Shown here piece after piece: positions 1-6,584 of a DNA stretch of 7,680 nt. Numbering within the stretch: position 1 is the stretch's first letter; every line of letters begins with the position of its first letter. Position numbers and translations under genes: made by a program. The DNA is from JBCBTJ01 sp964597685 (lineage in GTDB: Bacteria > Pseudomonadota > Alphaproteobacteria > Caulobacterales > Hyphomonadaceae), in contig CAZQZC010000134.1 in the NCBI GenBank assembly GCA_964597685.1, positions 1-7,680 on the forward strand. The letters are read 5' to 3'. Under the pieces are notes generated by a model. That model was not told the DNA's origin, searched no databases, and saw nothing but the letters and a program-made list of their open reading frames with translations.

Positions 1-673
1 ACTACAGATGGTCGGCTCTGATCATTGTGGAAACATTCTCGGAGGGATCGATCTCATCCACAAATCCGACGGCGCAGAGGCCTATGGTCTAACCTGTCCG
101 CTCATCACCACCGCGTCGGGTGGAAAGATGGGCAAAACCGCGGACGGCGCCGTTTGGCTGAACGCGGATCGACGCAGCCCCTATGAATACTGGCAGTTCT
201 GGCGGAACACCGAAGACGCCGATGTTGGACGCTTTCTTCGGCTTTTCACGGAACTGCCGCTGGACGAAATCGCACGCCTTGAGGCGCTCTCCGGCGCCGA
301 GATCAACGACGCGAAGGTTACGCTCGCCAACGAAGCCACCACGCTGCTTCATGGCGCGAACGCAGCGCAGGAGGCGCGCGAGGCGGCGTCCGCCGTATTC
401 GGAGCCGGCGGAGACGCCGCGGCGCTTCCGACGGCGGAGATCTCGACGGAGGAGCTCAGCTCCGGTCTCCTAGCGGCGGCGGCGTTTACTCGCTCGGGCC
501 TGACGGAGACCAACGGCGAAGCGCGCCGGCTAATCAAACAGGGCGCGGCGAAGATCAATGATGCTGCGATCACTGATCCTAACACTGTGCTGACGGAGCG
601 TGACATCACACCGGACGGCGCGATCAAACTATCCGCGGGAAAAAAGCGTCATGCGCTTATTCGCTTGGCCTGA
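1..673 (+). CDS. tyrS: Tyrosyl-tRNA synthetase, C-terminal part (5' end outside window)
   Basis: Class I aminoacyl-tRNA synthetase that charges tRNA-Tyr in the cytoplasm. The reading frame is open from base 2, so the roughly 190-200 N-terminal residues, including the HIGH-type motif, lie upstream of the window. Visible parts in order: the end of the Rossmann catalytic domain with a GSDxxGNI motif (bases 14-37), a KMSKS-loop variant KMGKT (125-139) followed by an A-V-W-L stretch as in other bacterial TyrRS, an anticodon-binding helical region (SPYEYWQFW to about base 380), an alanine-rich linker, and a C-terminal S4 RNA-binding domain (about 464-652) ending in the typical GKKRHALIRLA tail. The signature usually reads GGSDQWGN but is VGSDHCGN here, with Gly, Gln and Trp replaced. 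The stop TGA overlaps the 3' end of the convergent AsmA-like gene by 17 nt. Identity is very secure; only the motif substitutions are odd. Confidence 0.96.
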   Translation, partial: LQMVGSDHCGNILGGIDLIHKSDGAEAYGLTCPLITTASGGKMGKTADGAVWLNADRRSPYEYWQFWRNTEDADVGRFLRLFTELPLDEIARLEALSGAEINDAKVTLANEATTLLHGANAAQEAREAASAVFGAGGDAAALPTAEISTEELSSGLLAAAAFTRSGLTETNGEARRLIKQGAAKINDAAITDPNTVLTERDITPDGAIKLSAGKKRHALIRLA

Positions 674-3600
674 CCGCCAGCTCCGAAAGGACATCGTCGT
701 CCGGATCTTCGAAGATGCGCCGGAGAAATCCGGGTGTGACCGCAGATAGAGGGTTCACCGCGACGCGCACTCGGTCAAGCGGGCCCGTTAGCGAATAGGT
801 GAACGAGAACACGCCTTCGCCGCGGCGCGATACGAACAAATCGCCGATAAGCGGGATGCCGCCCAGCGCGGAATTGACGCCGAAGCTCGGGACCAGGACG
901 CCGCGCGCATCAACCGTCTGTTCCGATGAATCGTACCAGCCGCTCGCTGTAAGCCCCAGCGCCGGGCCGGACGCGCGCGCGCCGTCGATGAAGAATTTGT
1001 CGCCCGAGATCATCAACGGGATATCGATCCGGGTCAGTAAGACGCCGTCGCCGTTCAAGGTGTCGGAGAGACCACGAAGGGAGGCGATCGTGAGCATGCT
1101 GGCCAAAGCGGGCACGTCGCGTACGCGCGCGTCTGAGATCTTGATGCCGATCTCGGACGTGCCGCCGGGGGCCGCCAGGCGGCCGTCAATTTCCAGATCG
1201 CCGCCGTCGATAACATTCGCTCCGAATATTGCGCGGGCGAGGAAACCCGCATCGCCAGAGCGTAACGCAACCTCCGCGGAACCGTCGTCGCGCGCCTCAT
1301 AGGAAGCGTCAAAAGGCGCGCCGCTGGCCGTCTCGCCCATCGCTTCGGCGCGCGCTAGCCCAGTCGCACCAGCGGCGAGCGTCAGCACAGCCGTTTGCAT
1401 ATCCAAGCCGTCGCGCAGACGCAGCAGATCCACCGATGCGTCCAACACAAGATCTCCGGCGAGAGATTGAGCGCCGCCGGCCTCGTCGGATCCTGCACCT
1501 GAGGTCGCGAGGCCGCCGACCCCACCCATAAACGAAGAAATATCGAGAAACGGACCGGACAGGCGAACAATCAACCCGCCTTCCAGCGATCGGCGTATCG
1601 AGCCGCCGACATCGGCGCGGTCCTGAAGATAAGCCCTGCGCAACGCCGCCGCTTCAACGCGGCCGTCCGTGTTGAACGACACTTCGCCGTCGAATTCTGC
1701 GTCTTCGGCGATCAAAGTCGCCGCCGCCACCCCACCTGAGGCGCCGGTTTCGTAGCGAAGCCGAGCCGAAGCGGGAGCGCCGGCCGGCTTGACCCAGTCT
1801 ATCTCCGCCACGTCTATGCGCGCCAGATCGAGATCGAAGTCGACGTCAGCCGACTGCAAGGCGTCGCCCACCGTGCGCGCATCGATCTCAACCGGGATCT
1901 CACCGCTGAGATAGGCGCGCCCAAGGACGCCAAACCGGTTCAAGACGTCCGGGTCCACGACGCCAGAAGCCGTTACCGCTGAGGACGGATCACCATCCTC
2001 GAACCCGTCGCTCCAGGTGAAAGACACGGGCGCAGGGCCGAGACGTCCGCGGCCCGTGATCGCAACTTGGGTCTCGTCCACCTCGAAACCGGCCGCGACA
2101 GCTGTCAGATCGAGCCCGCCGGCGGCCCCCGACAATCCGCCGGCGGAGATTTCCCCTATTGCGTCGAATGTGACGGGCGTCGTGTCCAACATGCGCAGCG
2201 GCGGGCGGGTCAGCGACAAAGACAATTCGCCGTCGCCTGAGAGCCGATCGACGTCAAATCCCGTCCGCGCCTCTAGTTCGAGGCGCGAGTCGCTGATGAT
2301 CTGCATCAGACTGCGGACAGGACCGCGGGCGAGCCCGGTCACCTCGATCCAGCCGCCATTGGGATTGAATTCAGGGATGACGACCTGAGCGTCGTCGATT
2401 GTCCAATCGCTGAACTTCGCCGACGAGACGTCCAGCACCATGCCATTCCCCGTGATATGTCCGACGCCATACCCCTCTTCAATCGGCGGGATGTCATAGA
2501 GAATCTGAGCGGTCGCATTTTCGAGATTGAAATCGATCTCCAGCGCCTCCGCCGCGAGATACCCGGCGGAACGGCTTTCCGGCGTGATGTTCACGTCGAA
2601 ACGAGCCCGCGAGATAACGCCCTCGGAGATATCCTTCGCGATGAACTCCCGCGCGCCGTCGGACAGGCCATAGGGAAAGAACATCAAGAGCTGGCGAACC
2701 GTAAACGGCCCCTGCAACGTCGCTTCGAGGTCTAATGTGAGCGGCAATCGTGTCTTCGATGCGCCGCCTTCCCACCGAAAAAACCCAGAAGCGTCCGTCC
2801 GCGCCTCACCAGTTGAGAAGGACAGCGTGTCGAATTGAGCCGCTAGCGTCGCCGGATCAAATCGACCTTTCGCCGAGACAGCCTGCAAGGCGACTGGATC
2901 TGGAAAGCTTGGCGCGAGGTCGAGCGCGAAACTGGCGCTTTCCACCAGAAACGGACGCATTCCATCGCCGCGGAGAACATCGGCCATCTCCAGTCTGAAT
3001 GGCCCGGCCCAAGCGTCGGCGGTAAAGTCTTGGGCGTCGATTGTCAGCCGGTCGTCGACCGCGAAGTAATCTGCGATCAGGTTCGCGTCTCCAAGTTCAA
3101 TCTCCCGTCCGGCAATCTGGATACGCCCCGCCTCCCCCTCCAAACGCAGCGCCGCGTGCCGCAACCCCTCTGTCCCATCGACGTCGAAGATGAGCGAAAA
3201 ATCGGTCGGCGCGCTTGACGCAGGGCTGGCGTCGCCAACCAACCGGTGCGACAGCGCCTCCAGCGACCAACCAGCAAACCCAAACTCAGCGCGAAGCGTT
3301 TGGAAATCAGCCGCCAATCGGAGATCTGCTGCAAATCCTGCAGGCAATCCGGAGGCCGGATCACCACGAGCGGCGAAGGCCAATCTGAACCCGTCGTCGG
3401 ATCTGGCGAGTTCGCCGGCGACGTTGGACATCCGCGCGAGCTCAACACCGTCGGCCTCGAAGAAGGCGAGTTCGAAACTGTCGATGGCCACGCGCTCGAG
3501 CTGAATGCGCCCGGCTCCGATCCGTAAATCCTCCATGAGGTCTTTCATCGCGGTGTTCGCGGAGTCGAACACCGCCTCAGGTGTCATTGCGCGCGCCGCC

Positions 3601-4040
3601 TCGGGCTCTGACGCCGCGCCGACTGGCTCGCCGGCGAGGGTCCACCCATCCGGCGCCCGCACGGCGGCCAACCACCCCTCCTGCAGAGACAGCGTGACAG
3701 GCTCCAACCGTCCTGCGAGGAGTCCGCTGGCCGACAGGGCGATTTCCGCCCGCTCCGCATGTGCGGCCAGATCGCCGTCCAGATCGAGCAATTCAATATT
3801 CGTCGCCGAAATGACAAGCCGTCGGTCCGCGGAGACCCATTCGAGCGCTACGGCGTCAAGGGTGACCGATCGCCCGTCGCGGGCGCCCGTGAGCGCCCGT
3901 TCTAGATCGTCCTTCAGCATATGAAGCTCAATCGGGCCGCTCGCGAGGCGGACCGCGATCAACAGAATTGCGAGCGCGACCACAAGCGCCAGCCCGCCCA
4001 GGACTTCCAGAAAAACGATCCTGGCGGTTTGGCGAACCAC
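657..4040 (-). CDS. AsmA/YhdP-like DUF3971 envelope protein
   Basis: A 1127-residue protein with one N-terminal membrane segment (about residues 9-31, hydrophobic, after MVRQTAR) and a very long, beta-rich, low-cysteine remainder predicted to lie in the periplasm. The middle (about 430-640) resembles DUF3971: a segment around residue 450 reads LMFFPYGLSDGAREFI, followed by an ITGNGMVLDV stretch and a W-I-E-V-T-G-L-A-R-G-P repeat unit. The C-terminus has the AsmA-like signature (SGPALGLTASGWYD, then SFGVNSALGGIPLIGDL, a GEGVF-S-F motif, then VNPLSAVTPGFLRRIFE). Length is close to E. coli YhdP (about 1260). Family members (YhdP, TamB, YdbH) form hydrophobic-groove bridges implicated in moving phospholipid from inner to outer membrane; that role here is inference. 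The start is GTG, supported by GGAG (complement of 4049-4052) 8 nt upstream and by correct placement of the membrane anchor. It diverges from the peroxiredoxin gene and converges on tyrS. Confidence 0.88.
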   Translation of the reverse strand: MVRQTARIVFLEVLGGLALVVALAILLIAVRLASGPIELHMLKDDLERALTGARDGRSVTLDAVALEWVSADRRLVISATNIELLDLDGDLAAHAERAEIALSASGLLAGRLEPVTLSLQEGWLAAVRAPDGWTLAGEPVGAASEPEAARAMTPEAVFDSANTAMKDLMEDLRIGAGRIQLERVAIDSFELAFFEADGVELARMSNVAGELARSDDGFRLAFAARGDPASGLPAGFAADLRLAADFQTLRAEFGFAGWSLEALSHRLVGDASPASSAPTDFSLIFDVDGTEGLRHAALRLEGEAGRIQIAGREIELGDANLIADYFAVDDRLTIDAQDFTADAWAGPFRLEMADVLRGDGMRPFLVESASFALDLAPSFPDPVALQAVSAKGRFDPATLAAQFDTLSFSTGEARTDASGFFRWEGGASKTRLPLTLDLEATLQGPFTVRQLLMFFPYGLSDGAREFIAKDISEGVISRARFDVNITPESRSAGYLAAEALEIDFNLENATAQILYDIPPIEEGYGVGHITGNGMVLDVSSAKFSDWTIDDAQVVIPEFNPNGGWIEVTGLARGPVRSLMQIISDSRLELEARTGFDVDRLSGDGELSLSLTRPPLRMLDTTPVTFDAIGEISAGGLSGAAGGLDLTAVAAGFEVDETQVAITGRGRLGPAPVSFTWSDGFEDGDPSSAVTASGVVDPDVLNRFGVLGRAYLSGEIPVEIDARTVGDALQSADVDFDLDLARIDVAEIDWVKPAGAPASARLRYETGASGGVAAATLIAEDAEFDGEVSFNTDGRVEAAALRRAYLQDRADVGGSIRRSLEGGLIVRLSGPFLDISSFMGGVGGLATSGAGSDEAGGAQSLAGDLVLDASVDLLRLRDGLDMQTAVLTLAAGATGLARAEAMGETASGAPFDASYEARDDGSAEVALRSGDAGFLARAIFGANVIDGGDLEIDGRLAAPGGTSEIGIKISDARVRDVPALASMLTIASLRGLSDTLNGDGVLLTRIDIPLMISGDKFFIDGARASGPALGLTASGWYDSSEQTVDARGVLVPSFGVNSALGGIPLIGDLFVSRRGEGVFSFTYSLTGPLDRVRVAVNPLSAVTPGFLRRIFEDPDDDVLSELAVRPSE

Positions 4041-4115
4041 GCAATACGCTCCACTTTCAACGCGACCAAGGCCGTCTCAACAGACGCTGCCAAGCTGTTA
4101 GCTTAGGAGAAGCTT
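4041..4115. promoter_or_regulatory. Divergent intergenic region (AsmA-like / peroxiredoxin)
   Basis: This 75-nt gap must hold the 5' signals of both divergent genes. No convincing -35/-10 pair is visible on either strand. Two small inverted repeats lie next to each other: GTCT-CAAC-AGAC (4074-4085) and AAGCT-GTT-AGCTT (4092-4104), the second partly overlapping the ribosome binding site of the peroxiredoxin gene. They could be operator half-sites or chance. No regulator can be named from them. Confidence 0.35.
4105..4110 (+). promoter_or_regulatory. Ribosome binding site supporting the TTG start of the peroxiredoxin
   Basis: AGGAGA, a strong Shine-Dalgarno match, lies 5 nt before TTG at 4116. 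The in-frame ATG at 4140 would remove the EEGMPAPNF lead-in that family members carry (E. coli Bcp has KAGDIAPKF). The strong site and this alignment both favour TTG. Confidence 0.75.
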
Positions 4116-4592
4116 TTGCAAGACGCACCCGAAGAAGGCATGCCCGCGCCAAATTTCACACTACAGACGTCGAACGGCGACGTTGATTTGAGCCGATTCG
4201 CCGGCGGTTGGCTCGTTCTGTTCTTCTACCCTCGCGACGATACGCCGGGCTGTACGACCGAAGCGAAGGAATTCTCGGCATTGCAGAATCAGTTTGCCGC
4301 GTCCGGCGCGAGTTTGCTCGGCGTCTCCAAGGACACGGTCGCAAAGCATGAGAAATTCATAGCGAAGCACGAGCTTTCGGCGCAGCTCGGGTCAGACGCA
4401 ACGGGAAACGTCTGCGAGTCCTACGGCGTTTGGGTGGAAAAAAAGATGTATGGCCGGGCTTCGATGGGAATCGCGCGCACAACATTCTTGATCGACCCGG
4501 AGGGCCAAGTCGCCCGCATATGGCGAAAGGTCAAACCAGCTGGGCACGCCCAAGCGGTGCTGGCGGAGCTCCAAAACCTGACAAATACGTAA
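4116..4592 (+). CDS. bcp: Bcp/PrxQ-type peroxiredoxin (thiol peroxidase)
   Basis: A 158-residue cytoplasmic thiol peroxidase that reduces hydrogen peroxide and organic hydroperoxides, normally recycled by thioredoxin. The AhpC/TSA fold is evident: a G-x-P-A-P-x-F lead-in (residues 8-14), FFYPRDDTPGCTTEA with the peroxidatic Cys46 and the conserved Thr43 and Pro39, a VSKDT stretch (70-74), a VCESYGVW segment (99-106), and conserved Arg121 in ARTTFLID. Length matches the family (about 150-160). The resolving cysteine of E. coli Bcp, five residues after the peroxidatic one, is absent (Lys51). The only other cysteine is Cys100, in a position that is also Cys in E. coli. The enzyme may therefore work as a 1-Cys type or resolve through another thiol. 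The start is TTG with a strong AGGAGA. No terminator is visible after the stop, so some read-through to the peptidase gene is possible. Confidence 0.95.
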   Translation: MQDAPEEGMPAPNFTLQTSNGDVDLSRFAGGWLVLFFYPRDDTPGCTTEAKEFSALQNQFAASGASLLGVSKDTVAKHEKFIAKHELSAQLGSDATGNVCESYGVWVEKKMYGRASMGIARTTFLIDPEGQVARIWRKVKPAGHAQAVLAELQNLTNT

Positions 4593-4626
4593 TCAAACTG
4601 GATAATCTCTCAAGTGGATCAGGGGG

Positions 4627-4641
4627 TTAATCTAGAATTTA
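4627..4641. promoter_or_regulatory. Possible CtrA box (TTAA-N7-TTTA)
   Basis: The sequence TTAA-TCTAGAA-TTTA differs by one base from the alphaproteobacterial CtrA consensus TTAA-N7-TTAA and is followed by C, as is common. It lies 153 nt before the peptidase start. CtrA controls many cell-cycle and morphogenesis genes in Caulobacter-like bacteria. One-mismatch sites occur by chance, so this is only a candidate. Confidence 0.25.
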
Positions 4642-4701
4642 CGGACACGCGGGATTATTCGTGCAAAGTCCTGACTTAGGGCCTTTCAAGCGGAGCCGGG
4701 A

Positions 4702-4776
4702 ATGGCTATCAGATATTTCAGGGGTCCTGGGAAGGCGCGTCGGTTGATTACGTCGCGTCTAATTTTGAGCACCTAA
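4702..4776 (+). CDS. Possible 24-residue basic small ORF upstream of the M23 gene
   Basis: ATG at 4702 has GGAG (4692-4695) 6 nt upstream, a better ribosome binding site than that of the downstream peptidase gene. The frame runs 24 codons to TAA at 4774-4776, ending 17 nt before the peptidase ATG. The peptide starts MAIRYFRGPGKARR, contains six basic residues (five Arg, one Lys), has no acidic residue, and ends in a hydrophobic stretch (LILST). I recognise no family. It could be a leader peptide affecting translation of the next gene, a true small protein, or chance. Confidence 0.25.
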   Translation: MAIRYFRGPGKARRLITSRLILST

Positions 4777-4793
4777 TTGGTGAGCGGCGTAGA

Positions 4794-6011
4794 ATGACGA
4801 CAGCGACTGCGAAAGCGAAAGCGCTTTTCGATAGGGTTTTTCCTGAACGGCAAATCTATCACCGAAGTGGCGGCACAGTCAGCTACATATCGGTGTCCCC
4901 CTGGCAACAAGCTATTTTGGCGACCGGCGGCGCCGCGGTGACCGGCTGGTGCCTGTTCGCCACGGCAAGCTACATGCTTTCGGGGCCTTCGGGCGGGTTT
5001 GACGGCGGCTCTCCGGATGAACTGGCAAAGTATGAACGCTGGGTCCAAGAGCTACGTTACAAAGACGCCCTGTCGCGGCAATTGCTGGAGGAGCGGACAG
5101 ACCAATTCCAACAAGCCACCCTCTCCTTTGAGCAACGACACGAGACGTTAAAGCTCCTGCTGAACGCCCTGCAAGACGGCGATGAATTCGATGTTGCTGC
5201 GCTAGAGGGCGACGGCGCCAGCTTGTTGATGGAAGCGTCCGTCAACGAAGCCGATCAACGCGTATCGCGCGAAACGCCGACCGTCTCAGCCAGTCTTGAG
5301 CGTGTGGGCGTGCAAGCGAGAATCGATATCCTACAGCACGAGCAAGAACGCTTCTTGGATGAAGCTGAATCGATCGCCGCCGAACGCGCAGAGCGCGCTC
5401 AGGGCGTGCTCAAACTTACAGCGGTGGGTGTGGGTCGCATCACAGACGGCATTGAAATGGGCGGTCCCCTGGTCGACATGACCACGCTGGCGCTTAGCGG
5501 CTCGGAAGATCCCCAATCGGCGGCCTTCGCTCGACGCGTTGCGCAAGTCGCCGCCCGGCTCGAAGAAGCGACCTATTACGAGACGATTGTCGACTCATTG
5601 CCGCTCGGCACGCCGATCGGCGTGGCGTCTCGACTGACGTCGAATTACGGCATGCGGGTCGACCCCTTCACCAAGCAGCCGAACTGGCATTCCGGCGTGG
5701 ACATGGCGGCCTTCTATCGCGCTCCGATCACAGCCGCCGGCCCCGGCGTGGTGTCCTATGCAGGCTATCGATCAGGCTATGGCCGCGTCGTCGACATCGA
5801 CCACGGCCACGGGTTCAAATCGCGCTACGGGCATTTGCACTCGATTTCTGTTAAGAAGGGCGACGAAGTCGTCATGGGAGACACGCTCGGAAAAATGGGA
5901 TCGAGCGGACGCAGCACCGGTCCGCACGTGCATTACGAGGTTCTCTTCCATGGAAAACCTTATGATCCCGAGAAATTTTTAAAGGCAGGTAGACATGTTC
6001 ACAAAGGGTAA
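4794..6011 (+). CDS. Membrane-anchored M23 (LytM-type) peptidoglycan endopeptidase, DUF5930-type N-terminus
   Basis: A 405-residue bitopic inner-membrane protein expected to cut peptide cross-links of peptidoglycan in the periplasm. Layout: a cytoplasmic tail (1-37) with a FPERQIYHRSGG-type motif seen in alphaproteobacterial M23 proteins, one membrane helix (about 38-62), a Gly/Ser linker, coiled-coil helices (about 74-128, 166-210 and 243-262), then the M23 domain (about 275-392). All catalytic elements are present: zinc ligands His299 and Asp303 (HSGVD) and His380 (second His of HVH), plus catalytic His347 (YGHLH) and His378. It should be active, unlike degenerate EnvC/NlpD-type regulators. 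The ATG has only a weak GGTGAG upstream; no other in-frame start fits. It overlaps the bactofilin gene by 17 nt. This arrangement and topology resemble the Hyphomonas LmdC-BacA pair, in which the bactofilin localises the peptidase; orthology is inferred from memory, not tested. Confidence 0.92.
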   Translation: MTTATAKAKALFDRVFPERQIYHRSGGTVSYISVSPWQQAILATGGAAVTGWCLFATASYMLSGPSGGFDGGSPDELAKYERWVQELRYKDALSRQLLEERTDQFQQATLSFEQRHETLKLLLNALQDGDEFDVAALEGDGASLLMEASVNEADQRVSRETPTVSASLERVGVQARIDILQHEQERFLDEAESIAAERAERAQGVLKLTAVGVGRITDGIEMGGPLVDMTTLALSGSEDPQSAAFARRVAQVAARLEEATYYETIVDSLPLGTPIGVASRLTSNYGMRVDPFTKQPNWHSGVDMAAFYRAPITAAGPGVVSYAGYRSGYGRVVDIDHGHGFKSRYGHLHSISVKKGDEVVMGDTLGKMGSSGRSTGPHVHYEVLFHGKPYDPEKFLKAGRHVHKG

Positions 6012-6531
6012 GGGGCCGGACGCCCCGAAACTGTCCCCCCAACCAACGCCGCCTCAGGAAGCGATTCGCAGCGCGTCGACCAAGCCAACTGCTCGGACGG
6101 CGCCCTCGATCATTTCGAGCGACATGAAAATCACAGGGTCCGTCGCATCGGACGGTGAGATGCAGATCGACGGCCAGATTGACGGCGACGTCTCAGCAAC
6201 GTCGCTCACCATCGGCGCGTCCGGCCAGATCCAGGGCGAAGTCAAGGCCGAAACAATCATCGTGCGCGGCCACATCAAGGGCGCCATCCGCGCTCGTAAG
6301 GTGGAGCTGGAAGGCGGCGCCAAGGTGGAAGGCGATATCGTTCACACGTCTCTGTCCATCCAAGCGAACGCCGTTTTCGAAGGTCAGGTGAAACACGCTG
6401 AGGATCCGCTGAGATCATCCCCGCCTCAGCCAGCCGCCAAGCCGGCGACGGCCAACGCGGCTTCAACGGAAAGCCCCGCGGCGAAAACCATCAACGGTCC
6501 GTCACCGTCGCCGAACGCGTCGGTCAGCTGA
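5995..6531 (+). CDS. bacA: Bactofilin (BacA-like membrane-associated cytoskeletal scaffold)
   Basis: A 178-residue polymer-forming protein of the bactofilin family (DUF583), which assembles without nucleotide into filaments on the cytoplasmic face of the membrane. Three parts are visible: an N-terminal tail starting MFTKGK, like the short Phe/Lys membrane-targeting peptides of other bactofilins, followed by a Pro-rich linker to about residue 37; the beta-helical core (about 38-133) with repeating short strands and turns (IDGQIDGDV, GASGQIQGEV, IIVRGHIKGAI, VELEGGAKVEGDI, FEGQV); and a disordered Pro/Ala/Ser tail (135-178). It starts inside the end of the M23 gene (17-nt overlap), with a purine-rich AGGCAGG-like signal about 8 nt before ATG, so translational coupling is likely. 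Inferred role: a scaffold that positions the adjacent peptidase at sites of shape change. An intrinsic terminator follows 22 nt after the stop. The symbol follows Caulobacter usage and is unrelated to uppP/bacA. Confidence 0.95.
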   Translation: MFTKGKGPDAPKLSPQPTPPQEAIRSASTKPTARTAPSIISSDMKITGSVASDGEMQIDGQIDGDVSATSLTIGASGQIQGEVKAETIIVRGHIKGAIRARKVELEGGAKVEGDIVHTSLSIQANAVFEGQVKHAEDPLRSSPPQPAAKPATANAASTESPAAKTINGPSPSPNASVS

Positions 6532-6553
6532 TCCGTCAGAAATGTTTACAGCG

Positions 6554-6584
6554 CGCCGGCGATCCCTATCGCCGGCGTTTTTTT
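6554..6584 (+). terminator. Intrinsic terminator of the M23-bactofilin operon
   Basis: A perfect 10-bp stem CGCCGGCGAT (6554-6563) / ATCGCCGGCG (6568-6577) with a CCCT loop, followed by seven T (6578-6584). It starts 22 nt after the bactofilin stop. The last two T are also part of the prfB stop codon on the other strand. Read in the prfB direction the hairpin lacks a T-run (CTGTAAACATTTC follows), so it is a strong + strand terminator and at best a weak one for prfB. Confidence 0.93.

Larger units (their letters stand above)
4593..4793 (+). promoter_or_regulatory. Intergenic region upstream of the M23-bactofilin operon
   Basis: A 201-nt gap, more AT-rich than its surroundings, that probably carries the operon promoter. 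No sigma-70-like pair is convincing; the best candidate is TTCAAG (4685-4690) with TATCAG (4707-4712) at 16-nt spacing, which is weak. Also present: a near-match to the CtrA box (4627-4641), a 24-codon small ORF (4702-4776), and a 13-nt imperfect palindrome CACCTAATTGGTG (4770-4782) touching the likely ribosome binding site. No hairpin plus T-run follows the peroxiredoxin stop. Confidence 0.4.

Noticed and set aside
705..716. 12-nt perfect palindrome ATCTTCGAAGAT near the 3' end of the AsmA-like gene
   Set aside because: It lies within the codons for the IFED segment, has no T-run on either side, and is too short to be a terminator; probably chance.
799..1302. 167-codon + strand frame opposite the AsmA-like gene
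   Set aside because: It lies antisense inside a clear long gene in GC-rich DNA. The product is low-complexity and Arg/Ser/Pro-rich with no family resemblance; a codon-structure shadow. The same applies to the other frames inside 657-4040.
3867..3900. Short direct repeats of a GCGCCCGT-type unit
   Set aside because: Two near-copies of about 8-10 nt in GC-rich coding sequence encoding the ALTGARDG region; no tandem array and no effect on frame.
4140..4142. ATG as alternative start of the peroxiredoxin
   Set aside because: It would drop conserved N-terminal residues and has a poorer, closer purine run than the AGGAGA in front of TTG at 4116.
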